Part shown: piece after piece, positions 1-8,121 of the stretch
How positions within the stretch are numbered: position 1 is the stretch's first letter
Layout: each line of letters starts with the position of its first letter
Origin: DAIMZI01 sp036734025
GTDB taxonomy: Bacteria > Pseudomonadota > Alphaproteobacteria > Rhizobiales > Rhodomicrobiaceae
Direction: 5' to 3'
DNA length: 64,000 nucleotides
Assembly: GCA_036734025.1 (NCBI GenBank)
Contig: DAIMZI010000001.1
Span: forward strand, 1 to 64,000
Notes under the pieces: generated by a model
What the model saw: only the letters and a program-made list of their open reading frames with translations
The model's database searches: none
What the model was told of the DNA's origin: nothing
Position numbers and translations under genes: made by a program

Positions 1-1230
1 GCTTTCGATCATTTCGCCCGTGCACGCCATATCGGCAAGATTGGCATCGACCTGGACGAAACGAATCTGGACGTTCTGCCCCCGGCCGGGGTGCCATTGT
101 CGAGCAAGGCGGGCAGCTATCTCGTGACGGGCGGCACGCGCGGCTTTGGTCTCGCGCTGGGGCTTCATCTGGCTGCGCGCGGCTGCGCGCGGGTCGTGCT
201 GGCGTCGCGCAGCGGGGCATTGAGCGCGACTGATCAGGAGCGGGTGAACGCCGCGCGCCGCGCCGGGGCGGACATCGAGACGCTTGCGCTTGATGTGAGC
301 GATGCCTGCGCGGTCGAGACCGCCATTGCCCGACTGGCGCAGGGTCTGCCACGTCTGAAAGGGATCATCCACGCCGCCGCCCATTATGATGATGCGCTCT
401 TGCAGAACATGACCGGCGAACGGCTGGCCCGTGTGCTCGCACCCAAGGCGGCGGGAGGCTGGGCGCTCACGCAGGCCGTGCAGCGATCAGGCGCGCAGCT
501 TGATTTCTTTGTAAGCCTGTCCTCGCTCGCTCAGGTGCTGGGCTGGAGCGGGCAGGCCAATTATACCGCTGCCAACGGTTTCCTCGAAGGGCTGGCCGAT
601 TATCAGCGCGCGCTGGGGATACCGGGCGTGTGTCTCAATCTAGGGGCGCTCGGCCAGTCGGGTCAGGTCGGGCGCAATCGGGCGATGTCGGCATTTCTTG
701 AGAGCGCCGGCATGCACGCGGTGGATGATGAGACGGCGGCTGAAGGGGTTTTGGCGCTGGCATCGGCAAAAGCCCATGCGGTGAGCTTTGCCGCGCTCGA
801 CTGGGCGCGCCTGGGCGCATCCCAGAGTGTGCTTGGCGCACAGGCCCGGCTCGCCGGGCTGATTGCTCGCGAAGAGGCGCGCGCCGATGATATCCGTGCG
901 CGCATTGCCGAGGCCACGCCTGCCGGCGCGCAGGCGCTCGCAACCGCGCTTGTCCTGCATCAGCTCGCGCAGGTCCTGCGCGTCGATGAGGCGGTGCTCG
1001 GTACTCATCAAAGCCTGAGCGATGCTGGGCTGGATTCGCTCTCATCGTTTGAATTGCGCGTACGCATCGAGAGTGCTCTGGGGCTTGGCGTACCGCTTGG
1101 CAGGTTCATGGAGGCAAGAACGGCAAGCGAGCTTGGTGCGCTGGTATGCCGGCTGGCTGCTGAGTCGCAATCAGCCGAGCCATCGGCAAACGAGGCGCAA
1201 GCCGCCGAGCGATCACCAATCCTGGCCTGA
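1..1230 (+). CDS. Type I polyketide synthase, C-terminal fragment (ER end, KR, ACP)
   Basis: The reading frame is open from the first base, so this is the 3' end of a larger modular enzyme. Before base 91 it encodes FDHFARARHIGKIGI, typical of the end of a PKS enoylreductase domain. A ketoreductase follows, with the NADPH motif TGGTRGFG near codon 45 and a downstream Ser/Tyr active-site region (SLSSLAQ, then QANYTAANGF). The last 100 residues form an acyl carrier protein with the phosphopantetheine site DAGLDSLSSFE, in which the serine is attached. No thioesterase follows the ACP. ER, KR and ACP in this order suggest a fully reducing PKS making a saturated acyl chain. The product cannot be told from this piece. 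It is convergent with the soeC gene, 3 bp away. Confidence 0.9.
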   Translation, partial: AFDHFARARHIGKIGIDLDETNLDVLPPAGVPLSSKAGSYLVTGGTRGFGLALGLHLAARGCARVVLASRSGALSATDQERVNAARRAGADIETLALDVSDACAVETAIARLAQGLPRLKGIIHAAAHYDDALLQNMTGERLARVLAPKAAGGWALTQAVQRSGAQLDFFVSLSSLAQVLGWSGQANYTAANGFLEGLADYQRALGIPGVCLNLGALGQSGQVGRNRAMSAFLESAGMHAVDDETAAEGVLALASAKAHAVSFAALDWARLGASQSVLGAQARLAGLIAREEARADDIRARIAEATPAGAQALATALVLHQLAQVLRVDEAVLGTHQSLSDAGLDSLSSFELRVRIESALGLGVPLGRFMEARTASELGALVCRLAAESQSAEPSANEAQAAERSPILA

Positions 1231-1233
1231 GGA

Positions 1234-2181
1234 CTATGCGGCCTCGGCGCCATAATAGATGTTCACGACATGCTCGGCTTCGGCAAAGAACAGCCAGCGC
1301 TCGACGACGACGCCGACCCCCAGACTGGCGACCGCCAGCTTGGTCAGCATGGCGCTGAGGATCATGACCGGTGAAATCGCAGCCAATCCCATCAGGACGA
1401 TCGGCGCGGCCAAGCTCAGCATGATAATCGTGCGCAGGCGCATGGCATGCTTGCGCGCGATCTGGTAGCCCATTTCGCGCTGGACGAAATTGGCGCCGGT
1501 GTGCGGAGCCTCGATCTGGCGCACCTTGCCGAAGCGCCCTAGGCCGGTTGCGCTTTCGGCGGTATAAAGCGGCGGCTTCGCTTCGATGCTGCCCCAGTAA
1601 GCAAGCTTGAGCAGCAGGGCAAGCAGGCAGGCGGCTGCAGCGAGCCAGGCGGCCCAGGATGCGAATATCCCGAAGATGATCATCAGCGCCACAAGCAGGA
1701 CGGCACCCGTCGCAAGGGCAAGGGCCAGATAGACGGGCGGCACCCATTTGTCATACCACTGGCGGATGGTGCGCAGCGAGCCGTAGATCATGGCTGTGCA
1801 ATAGACCGTGATGAGCGCGCAGACTGCGCTTGCCCAGCCGGCGATCGCCCATGCGCCGGTGTTGGTCTCAAGGAACACCCAGCCGATGGCATAAACGCCC
1901 GCAGGCATGTAAGTGAGCACCGCGGCGACGCCTTCGCGTGAAAGCCAGGACGAGCGCCACTGGGAAAAGGCGCGCCAGGCGCGCTCGGGATGGCCCAGAT
2001 GCAGCATTGAAGACAGCAGCCCGGCGGTAATGAGCCCCAGCGAAATCCCGAACGCCAGCAGGCCGAACCAGCGATCTGGCGGCAGCAGTCCGATCGAGCC
2101 GAACACACCCAGCAGGAAGAGCAGCCCGTAACCGGCGCCAGATGCGGTGGTGAAGATGATGACCGAGTAAGCGGGATGCAT
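1234..2181 (-). CDS. soeC: Sulfite dehydrogenase membrane anchor subunit SoeC (DmsC/NrfD-like)
   Basis: A 315-residue, very hydrophobic protein with about eight membrane segments, similar to the DmsC-type anchor of DMSO-reductase-family enzymes. It begins MHPAYSVIIFTTASGAGYG. The role inferred from context is to hold the SoeAB molybdenum and iron-sulfur subunits at the cytoplasmic face of the inner membrane and pass electrons from sulfite to quinone. The frame is open further upstream, but that part is arginine/proline-rich and overlaps soeB, so the ATG at 2181 was chosen. It is the last gene of the soe operon, 13 bp after soeB. Confidence 0.85.
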   Translation of the reverse strand: MHPAYSVIIFTTASGAGYGLLFLLGVFGSIGLLPPDRWFGLLAFGISLGLITAGLLSSMLHLGHPERAWRAFSQWRSSWLSREGVAAVLTYMPAGVYAIGWVFLETNTGAWAIAGWASAVCALITVYCTAMIYGSLRTIRQWYDKWVPPVYLALALATGAVLLVALMIIFGIFASWAAWLAAAACLLALLLKLAYWGSIEAKPPLYTAESATGLGRFGKVRQIEAPHTGANFVQREMGYQIARKHAMRLRTIIMLSLAAPIVLMGLAAISPVMILSAMLTKLAVASLGVGVVVERWLFFAEAEHVVNIYYGAEAA

Positions 2182-2194
2182 GGTCTTTGCGCCC

Positions 2195-2941
2195 CTACCG
2201 CGACAGCACGCGGTCGGCCCAGGCAAAGACCCGCTCGGCCACCGAACTTGTGTCGCGCGCCATGCTGACCAGCGAGGTCGGCGCTTCGCTCGCGGCGTCG
2301 CGGCGTCGGCGCGGCGGCAGATATTTGTTGACCGGCTTGTAGCCGAACTCGGGCAGCAGGTCGAACCCGCCGCGCTCGGCAACCTGTCTTGAGACCGCGC
2401 TTTCGGGATCGCCCAGATCGCCGAAGCCGCGCGCACCCGTCGGGCAGGCGCGCACGCATGCCGGCACCCGGTCCTGCTCTTCGAGGTTCTCGTTATAGAT
2501 CCGGTCCACGCACAAGGTGCATTTTTTCATCACGCCGTGATCATAGTCATATTCGCGCGCGCCGTAGGGGCAGGCCCAGGAGCACAGCTTGCAGCCGATG
2601 CACATGTCGGGATCAACCAGCACGATGCCGTCTTCTTCGCGCTTGTAGGATGCCCCGGTCGGGCAGACAGTCACGCAATCGGGCTCCTCGCAGTGCAGGC
2701 AGGAACGGGGAAAATGCACCGTCATGCTGTTGGGGCCGATGCCCGCTTCATAGGTGTGGATGCGGTTGAGCCAGGCGCCATGCGGATCAGCCCCGTATGG
2801 ATCCTGGTCGGTGAGCGGGGCGGAAAAGCCGCCTGTGTTCCACTCCTTGCAACTGACCGCGCAGGCATGGCAGCCCACGCAAATGTCCAGATCGATCACC
2901 AGACCCAGCTTCCGGGCCGTCGTTTGCGGCAATGATGTCAT
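2195..2941 (-). CDS. soeB: Sulfite dehydrogenase iron-sulfur subunit SoeB
   Basis: A 248-residue ferredoxin-like electron-transfer subunit with four cysteine clusters in the order expected for DmsB/PsrB-type proteins: CVGCHACAVSCKEW, CLHCEEPDCVTVCP, CIGCKLCSWACP, and CTLC followed by CVRACP. These should bind four [4Fe-4S] clusters that carry electrons from the molybdenum subunit to the membrane anchor. Its start overlaps the stop of the peroxiredoxin-like gene by 4 bp, so translation is probably coupled. The assignment to sulfite oxidation, not DMSO or polysulfide reduction, rests on the SoeA-like catalytic subunit and the sHdr locus next door. Confidence 0.88.
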   Translation of the reverse strand: MTSLPQTTARKLGLVIDLDICVGCHACAVSCKEWNTGGFSAPLTDQDPYGADPHGAWLNRIHTYEAGIGPNSMTVHFPRSCLHCEEPDCVTVCPTGASYKREEDGIVLVDPDMCIGCKLCSWACPYGAREYDYDHGVMKKCTLCVDRIYNENLEEQDRVPACVRACPTGARGFGDLGDPESAVSRQVAERGGFDLLPEFGYKPVNKYLPPRRRRDAASEAPTSLVSMARDTSSVAERVFAWADRVLSR

Positions 2942-3540
2942 CGCGCCGCCTCCACCGTCGGATTGTCCTTTAGCCAGGCAAGCACGTCTTCGGCGCTTTT
3001 GTCGGGAGGGAAGACCGGATAAAACACCTGCTCGATGATGCCGCCGCGAATGACCATGCTGAGCCGCTTCATCAGCGTCTCGCTGGCGACCTCGAAGCTC
3101 GGCAGGCGCAGCGCGCGCGTCAGTTCCAGCCCGGCATCGCTCAGCACGGGAAACGGAACATGCAGCCGTTCCACCATTTCGCGCTGATAGTCGCTCGACT
3201 GGGTGCTCAATCCGAATACCAGCACACCTTCATTCGTGAATTCGGCGTGCAGATCGCGGAAAGAACAGGTTTGTGGCGTGCAGCCGCGCGCACCGGGGAT
3301 TGCATCCCATCCATCGGGCATGTGCTGCCCCGGCCTGCCGGTCCTTGGATAGGCGAAGACCACGACGCGCTCGGCGCCTGGTTCTGCGAGATTGACGAAA
3401 CCGCCGCTTGTCGCCGGCAGGGCGATGGCCGGCAGGCGCATGCCGCGCAAATGGTCCGCGGCGCCGTCGTCGTGCGGCGCAGGCAGATCCTCGGGCAGGC
3501 TTGTCGGGTCGTACTGAACCATCACTGTCTTCCTGTTCAC
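2938..3540 (-). CDS. Peroxiredoxin-like thioredoxin-fold protein inside the soe operon
   Basis: A 200-residue AhpC/TSA-family redoxin. The probable peroxidatic cysteine lies in GARGCTPQTCSFRD, preceded by a YPRTGRPG loop. This is the longer loop seen in one peroxiredoxin subfamily, unlike the compact PGCT motif of PrxQ. It has no signal peptide, so it should act in the cytoplasm. It sits between soeA and soeB with 4-bp overlaps on both sides and must be co-translated with the sulfite dehydrogenase. It might protect the enzyme from peroxide or handle reactive sulfur species, which is inference only. The substrate is unknown. Confidence 0.8.
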   Translation of the reverse strand: MNRKTVMVQYDPTSLPEDLPAPHDDGAADHLRGMRLPAIALPATSGGFVNLAEPGAERVVVFAYPRTGRPGQHMPDGWDAIPGARGCTPQTCSFRDLHAEFTNEGVLVFGLSTQSSDYQREMVERLHVPFPVLSDAGLELTRALRLPSFEVASETLMKRLSMVIRGGIIEQVFYPVFPPDKSAEDVLAWLKDNPTVEAAR

Positions 3541-5498
3541 GGTCTGAACTGAGCGCCAAAATCGAGCGCGTCAGGCGTCTTTGGCAACTTCGGCGGCTTC
3601 AGCGGCTCAAAGAACGGTACGGTCTCGCCAGCCTCGGCCGGCGCCGCCTTCTCGATGCGCACGCGCAGATCGTACCAGGCGGCCTGCCCGGTCACGGGAT
3701 CGGAATTGGAATAGCGATAGCCACCGGCGCGCTTGGGCAGCAACTCGCCGATCAGATGATTGAGCAGGAAGCCCCGCGTCATCTCTGGCGCGTCATGATC
3801 GAGTTGCCAGGCGCCTCGCCGCTTGCCGATCGCGTTCCACGTCCATACCGTGTCGGGGTTGACGCCGTCCATAAGCTTGACCTGCGCCTTGACGCGGCCC
3901 TGATGGCCGATGATCCATACCCAGTCATCATCGCTGATGCCAAGCTCGTGTGCCTTTTCGTGGTGAATGAAAAGCCGGTTATAGGTCTGTATCTGCCGGA
4001 GCCAGGCATTCTGCGAGCCCCAGGAATGATACATGATCATCGGGCGCTGAGATATCGCGTGCAGCGGAAAGCTTTCGTCAGCGCCGATGATCTCGCCTTC
4101 GAAAGGCGGATACCAGAAGGCCAGCGGATCGAAATATAGCTCGATGCGCTTGCGGTGATGCTGTGGGGGGACGACCGGCCCGTGGCCGCGCGCGGCCAGG
4201 CGGAAGCGTTGCAGCGGCTCGGAGTAAAGCTGGAAAATGATCGGCTCGGTCTTGCCGAGAAAACCGACCGATACCGCCCAGTCGAGATAAGCCTTGTTGG
4301 CGTGTTTGAAATATTTCTGCTCATCGGCCAGATGATGGACGTGGAAACAGCCGTTCTCGATATAGCGCTTGAGCTGATCGGGATTGGGGGCGCCCTTGCC
4401 GTAGGAATTGCCGTCTTCCCCGCGCCAGCCGGCCAGCGGCCCGACGCCTGGCGCGCGCTCGTGATTGACAATGTAATCGGCATAGCCGCCGGGATATTTC
4501 GGACCTCCGGCCTCATCGACGAAGCCAGGCAGGCCAAGCCGGGCGCCAAGTTCGATCAGCACATCCTGGAACGGGCGCACATTGCGGTCGGGCGTGACCA
4601 CGGGTTGGCGAATGGAATCGGCCGGGCCATCGGGATCGGAAATAGGCCGGTCGAGCAGCGAGATGCAGTCCCACCTTTCGAGATAGGTCGTGTCGGGCAG
4701 CACCAGATCGGCATACGGTACCATTTCCGAGAAATAGGCATCCGAATAGATGATCCGCGGGATACGGTATTTACCCGTCGCGGGGTCTTTCGCGCTCAGG
4801 TGATCCAGCACGGCCGGCACATTCATGGATGAGTTCCACGCCATGTTGGCCATGTACATGAACAGCACGTCGAGCGGGTAGGGGTCGCCCGTCGCGGCGT
4901 TGGTGATCACCATGTGCATAAGCCCGTGAGCCGCCAGCGGCGCATCCCAGGAGTAGGCCTTGTCGATGCGCTGGGGTGTGCCGTCTTCGCCGATGAGCAG
5001 GTCTTCCGGTGCGCTGGGAAAGCCGAGCGGAGGGCCCGACAGCGGGATTCCCGCGCCTTTCATGCCCGCCGGCTTGATAGGTGGCGGCACCGGCTTGGGA
5101 AAGGGGGGCTTGTAGCGGAAGCCGCCCGGACAGTCGATCGAGCCGAGCAGGATCTGCAGGAAGTGGATGATGCGGCAGGTGTGAAATCCGTTGGAATGGG
5201 CCGAGATACCGCGCATCGCATGCATCGAGATCGGGCGGCCGATCATCTTGTCGTGCTTGCGCCCGGCCCAGTCGGTCCACTCGATATCGAGCACCACCTC
5301 GCGCTCGAACGCGACTTCGGCGAGCTCAGCAGCGATACGCCGGATCGTGTCGGCGCTGATGCCGGTTTGCGCGGCGGCGGCGTCGGGCGAACAGCTCTCA
5401 TCGAGGAAGCGACTGGCCAGAAGCTGAAAAGCCGGAACCGCGCTACGCCCGTCAGGCAGGATCCGCTCGCCGGCGAGCGCCGGGGCGATGTCGGGCAG
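3537..5498 (-). CDS. soeA: Sulfite dehydrogenase molybdopterin subunit SoeA, C-terminal part (cut by the assembly gap)
   Basis: About 653 codons of a DMSO-reductase-family molybdopterin oxidoreductase, running from the gap at 5499 to the stop at 3537. It contains the central substrate and cofactor domains and the C-terminal molydopterin-guanine-dinucleotide binding domain (for example HHEKAHELGISDDDWVWI). A GTG at 5297 could be mistaken for a start. The frame is open upstream of it to the gap and encodes matching SoeA sequence (LPDGRSAVPAFQLLASRFL), so this is one gene with the piece at 5509-6468. The combined length of about 965 residues suits SoeA. The stop overlaps the next gene by 4 bp. 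Confidence 0.88.
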   Translation of the reverse strand: MPDIAPALAGERILPDGRSAVPAFQLLASRFLDESCSPDAAAAQTGISADTIRRIAAELAEVAFEREVVLDIEWTDWAGRKHDKMIGRPISMHAMRGISAHSNGFHTCRIIHFLQILLGSIDCPGGFRYKPPFPKPVPPPIKPAGMKGAGIPLSGPPLGFPSAPEDLLIGEDGTPQRIDKAYSWDAPLAAHGLMHMVITNAATGDPYPLDVLFMYMANMAWNSSMNVPAVLDHLSAKDPATGKYRIPRIIYSDAYFSEMVPYADLVLPDTTYLERWDCISLLDRPISDPDGPADSIRQPVVTPDRNVRPFQDVLIELGARLGLPGFVDEAGGPKYPGGYADYIVNHERAPGVGPLAGWRGEDGNSYGKGAPNPDQLKRYIENGCFHVHHLADEQKYFKHANKAYLDWAVSVGFLGKTEPIIFQLYSEPLQRFRLAARGHGPVVPPQHHRKRIELYFDPLAFWYPPFEGEIIGADESFPLHAISQRPMIMYHSWGSQNAWLRQIQTYNRLFIHHEKAHELGISDDDWVWIIGHQGRVKAQVKLMDGVNPDTVWTWNAIGKRRGAWQLDHDAPEMTRGFLLNHLIGELLPKRAGGYRYSNSDPVTGQAAWYDLRVRIEKAAPAEAGETVPFFEPLKPPKLPKTPDALDFGAQFRP

Positions 5499-5508
5499 NN
5501 NNNNNNNN
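5499..5508. other. Assembly gap (10 N) inside soeA
   Basis: Ten N of arbitrary length separate two contig ends. The soeA frame differs on the two sides, and about 20 bases of frame-breaking sequence (stop codon at 5530) lie on the right-hand contig end. The interruption is best explained by assembly, not by mutation. Confidence 0.95.
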
Positions 5509-6468
5509 CATCGTACATGGCGTTTTTATTCAATGTGCTCGGGTGCCCGGAGTGTGAAACGGATGTGCGGCAGTGTCGCGCAGCAGTGCGCTGACAAGCC
5601 CGCCGCTCTTGTGGTCGAAGGCGAGCGGGTTGGCGTCTTCATCACGCGCGAACAGCCCATCATCGGGCGCGCCCGGGTCCTGGATGACCAGCCACGGCGC
5701 ATTCGTGTAGCGCACCAGATAGTCGGCGTCGATCTTCTCGGCCTTCAGCAATTCATGTATCAGCGCTGCGACAAACAACCCGTCGGTACCCGGCTTGATG
5801 CCCAGCCACTCATCGGCAATCGCCGAATAGCCCGTGCGCACCGGATTGATGGACAAGAACTTGCCGCCGCGCGCCTTCAGCTTGCCGAGTGCGATCTTGA
5901 GCGGGTTGGAGGCGTGATCCTCGGCAACGCCGAAGAGCATGAAATAGCGGGTGTGCGCCCAGTCCGGCTCACCAAATTCCCAGAACGAGCCCCCGAAGGT
6001 GTAGAGGCCGGCGGCCGCCATGTTGACCGAGCAGAATCCGCCATGGGCGGCGAAGTTGGGCGTGCCGAACTGGCTGGCGAACCAGCCGGTCAACGCCTGG
6101 CTCTGGTCGCGGCCGGTGAACAGGGCGAAGCGGGCTGGATCGGTTGCGCGCGCCTCGCTCATCCATTTCGTGGCGAGCGAGAGGGCTTCTTCCCAGGAGA
6201 TTTCACGATATTCCCCGGATCCGCGCTCCCCGACGCGCAGCAATGGAGCGCGCAGGCGGGCGGGCGAATAATGCTGCATGATCCCCGCAGATCCCTTGCC
6301 GCACAAGACACCGCGATTGACCGGGTGATCGCGGTTGCCTTCGATGTAGCGCACGGTGCCGTCCTGCAAGTAGACCTTGATGCCGCACCTGCATGCGCAC
6401 ATGTAGCAGGTCGTCGTCTTGACCTCATCGCCCAGCTTTATAGTGGTTTCGAGTTTCGGCTGGCTCAT
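5509..6468 (-). CDS. soeA: Sulfite dehydrogenase molybdopterin subunit SoeA, N-terminal part
   Basis: About 312 residues from the ATG at 6468. Cys21, Cys24, Cys28 and Cys56 form the N-terminal [4Fe-4S] site (CYMCACRC, then CGKG). The motif HGGFCSVNMAAAG carries a cysteine that could ligate molybdenum, as in polysulfide/thiosulfate reductase relatives. There is no Tat signal, so the enzyme should be cytoplasmic, as known for SoeA. The reading frame ends at 5530 in sequence that does not look like SoeA, immediately beside the gap. The upstream region holds an ATTC-N8-GAAT dyad. Confidence 0.87.
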
Positions 6469-6552
6469 CGAGGCTCACAGGGTTCGTGTTGCTGTTCGGG
6501 GGCTCTGCGACGTTCATCAGGTCGCAACGATACCGCCGGCGGAACGGATGAA

Positions 6553-6580
6553 AATGGTTTCATCATACCTTTGAACCATT
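6553..6580. promoter_or_regulatory. Inverted repeat AATGGTT-N14-AACCATT upstream of soeA
   Basis: Perfect 7-bp arms at 6553-6559 and 6574-6580 lie 85 bp upstream of the soeA start. It could be an operator, or a chance dyad in a 250-bp non-coding interval. No regulator gene is present nearby. Confidence 0.3.
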
Positions 6581-6661
6581 GCACGAATTGCCCGTCGATT
6601 GCAAACCCGTTGGCCGCTTTTGGCGACTTGCGGCAGACCCGCTTTCCTGCCCGATAAAAAT

Positions 6662-6677
6662 ATTCTAAAGTATGAAT
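6662..6677. promoter_or_regulatory. Candidate SqrR/BigR/sHdrR-type operator, ATTC-N8-GAAT
   Basis: ATTC at 6662-6665 and GAAT at 6674-6677 are separated by eight bases. This is the dyad known for persulfide-sensing ArsR-family repressors of the SqrR/BigR group, to which sHdrR is related. It lies in the AT-rich stretch between the divergent soeA operon and the small gene at 6723, where it could control either or both. No arsR-type gene is in the window, so the repressor would have to be encoded elsewhere. Confidence 0.55.
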
Positions 6678-6722
6678 GTACAAAGCAAAACCTTGTCGTT
6701 CAAGGCTTGCGGAGGGTGGCGA

Positions 6723-7076
6723 ATGAAGTTTCTCGATCGGCTGCGCGATGATCTGTCGCGCGAGGAAAGCGTCTTCCGCGCGCAGCTTTTGCGCGAAGAT
6801 ATCGTGCGGATCGAACGGCTTCGCACTCTGGCCGATGCCAGCGCCGACAAGGCGGCATTCGTGCGCGATGCGCTATATGTCGGATGGACGGCCAACGACA
6901 TGCGCACCCACGACATGGCCCCTGAGCTGAGCGCCTTTGTGAGTGCGTTCTACGACGCGGCTCGCAGTGGCGATGATCAGCCGCACCTGTGGGCATCGTG
7001 GGAAGCATTCTGCGCCAGAAGACTGGAGCTTCTCGTGGGCTGTCTGGCGCGCGTGCCCAAACCCGCGGACGACTGA
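6723..7076 (+). CDS. Hypothetical protein between the soe and shdr operons
   Basis: A 117-residue charged, mostly helical, soluble protein starting MKFLDRLRDDLSREESVF. No known family was recognised. The ATG at 6723 was preferred over an upstream ATG at 6672 because GGAGG lies about 8 bp before it and because the upstream ATG falls inside the ATTC-N8-GAAT dyad. It has one central cysteine region (EAFCARR, LVGCLAR) and no membrane segment. It is divergent from soeA and convergent with lbpA. Location suggests a link with sulfur oxidation, but the sequence gives no function. Confidence 0.65.
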   Translation: MKFLDRLRDDLSREESVFRAQLLREDIVRIERLRTLADASADKAAFVRDALYVGWTANDMRTHDMAPELSAFVSAFYDAARSGDDQPHLWASWEAFCARRLELLVGCLARVPKPADD

Positions 7077-7139
7077 GCCATCGTGTGAGAGAGGCCAGGA
7101 GCGCAACTGGTAGCAAACCTGGCAGGCTGGGGCGCGCGA

Positions 7140-7580
7140 TCATCCGCAGCCGGCAAATCCGTCCGCTTCCATGCGTTTTTCATAAGGCGCTGCGACATCG
7201 GTTCCAGGTGTCAGGGTTGGCTTCACGTCGTCCCAGTTCTCGGGTTTCAGCACGACCAGCCAGCCTTGTTCATAAGGGTCCTCGTTGGCGAGCGATGGAC
7301 GCTCGGTCATCGCCTCGTTGATGGCGACCACCTCGCCGGTCACGGCGGATTTTGCCGGGCCGACCCATTTGCCCGATTCAACTGTGGCGCAGGATTTTCC
7401 CGCCTGCACGCTGCGGCCCACCCGCTTTGGGGTGAAGGCGACCAGTTGCCCGGCCATGCCTGTCGCCACCGCGGTCATGCCAAGCCGCAAGGTGCCGTCG
7501 TCCAGTTCCTTGAACCAGATGTGATTATCGACATCATAGAGAAGTTCATCGGGAAAATGGCATCCCCTCACATCCGGCAT
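7140..7580 (-). CDS. lbpA: Lipoate-binding protein LbpA (GcvH-like) of sHdr sulfur oxidation
   Basis: A 146-residue lipoyl-domain protein of the GcvH fold. Lys71 in ATVESGKWVGP is the predicted lipoylation site. The ESGKW context is the one seen in LbpA proteins of sulfur oxidisers and differs from the glycine-cleavage H protein. In the sHdr pathway LbpA is thought to carry sulfur intermediates to or from the heterodisulfide-reductase-like complex. No gcvT or gcvP is nearby, which supports the sulfur role. It is the last gene of the shdr run, 67 bp after an unknown gene. The ATG at 7580 fits the family start; the open frame upstream does not. Confidence 0.92.
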   Translation of the reverse strand: MPDVRGCHFPDELLYDVDNHIWFKELDDGTLRLGMTAVATGMAGQLVAFTPKRVGRSVQAGKSCATVESGKWVGPAKSAVTGEVVAINEAMTERPSLANEDPYEQGWLVVLKPENWDDVKPTLTPGTDVAAPYEKRMEADGFAGCG

Positions 7581-7647
7581 CGTCGTTTGCTCCCTTTGTC
7601 TTTCTATCGCATCGCGGCGCGCGCAGGCCGCTTGTTGTCCGCCCACT

Positions 7648-8121
7648 CTATGTGGCTTCGTCCTGAGCGCGCAACGGCCGCGAGGCGCAGCAGAAATCAC
7701 CCAGTCCCTCGACCTTCATCTTGCCGCCGACAAACAGGCACAGATGCAGCGCGACCATCGCCGCAAGCGTGATGCGACTTTGGATTTGCGGATGATCCGG
7801 CTCGCCCGTGATCAGATTGAAATGATAGGCGAGTTCGCGGCAGGTCTCGCGGCAGGCGTTGAAGGAGGGGTCACCTTTGGCTCCTTGCCGGTGCAGCGCC
7901 AGCAGGCGAAAGCCCTCACGGTCCGCATTCGTGGGGATCAGCCCGCGCGCCCTGATCCATGCCTCCAGCACCTGTTCAGCCAGCGCGACAAGCTCAGCCG
8001 CCGCTGCGGCCGGCGCAAGCTGCGACGGATCAGTGACAATCGCCTCGATCCGCACCTCGATCCGGGCGAATTGCTCCTCCTGCGGCGCCATATCGGCTGC
8101 ATGTGCTTCGTGCACGCTCAC
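7648..8121 (-). CDS. Unknown protein encoded between shdrB2 and lbpA
   Basis: A 157-residue protein with a GTG start overlapping the shdrB2 stop by 4 bp, so it is translated with the sHdr subunits. It is mostly helical with a central CRETCRE pair of cysteines and a vicinal pair near the C-terminus (GDFCCASRP). A short hydrophobic stretch (LAAMVALHLCLFVGG) may be buried or peripheral. No domain was recognised. The position between the complex and its lipoate carrier, and the cysteines, suggest a partner or sulfur carrier. That is inference. Confidence 0.8.
   Translation of the reverse strand: MSVHEAHAADMAPQEEQFARIEVRIEAIVTDPSQLAPAAAAAELVALAEQVLEAWIRARGLIPTNADREGFRLLALHRQGAKGDPSFNACRETCRELAYHFNLITGEPDHPQIQSRITLAAMVALHLCLFVGGKMKVEGLGDFCCASRPLRAQDEAT

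Noticed and set aside
1234..2436. Longer soeC frame reaching into soeB
   Set aside because: The extra 85 residues are Arg/Pro/Ser-rich, overlap soeB in antiparallel frame use and lack family resemblance. ATG 2181 is the normal start.
5530..5535. Stop codon truncating soeA
   Set aside because: It is beside the N gap in sequence unlike SoeA, so it is treated as an assembly artefact, not a pseudogene.
6672..6722. Upstream ATG for the small gene at 6723
   Set aside because: It lies inside the ATTC-N8-GAAT dyad and lacks a ribosome-binding site.
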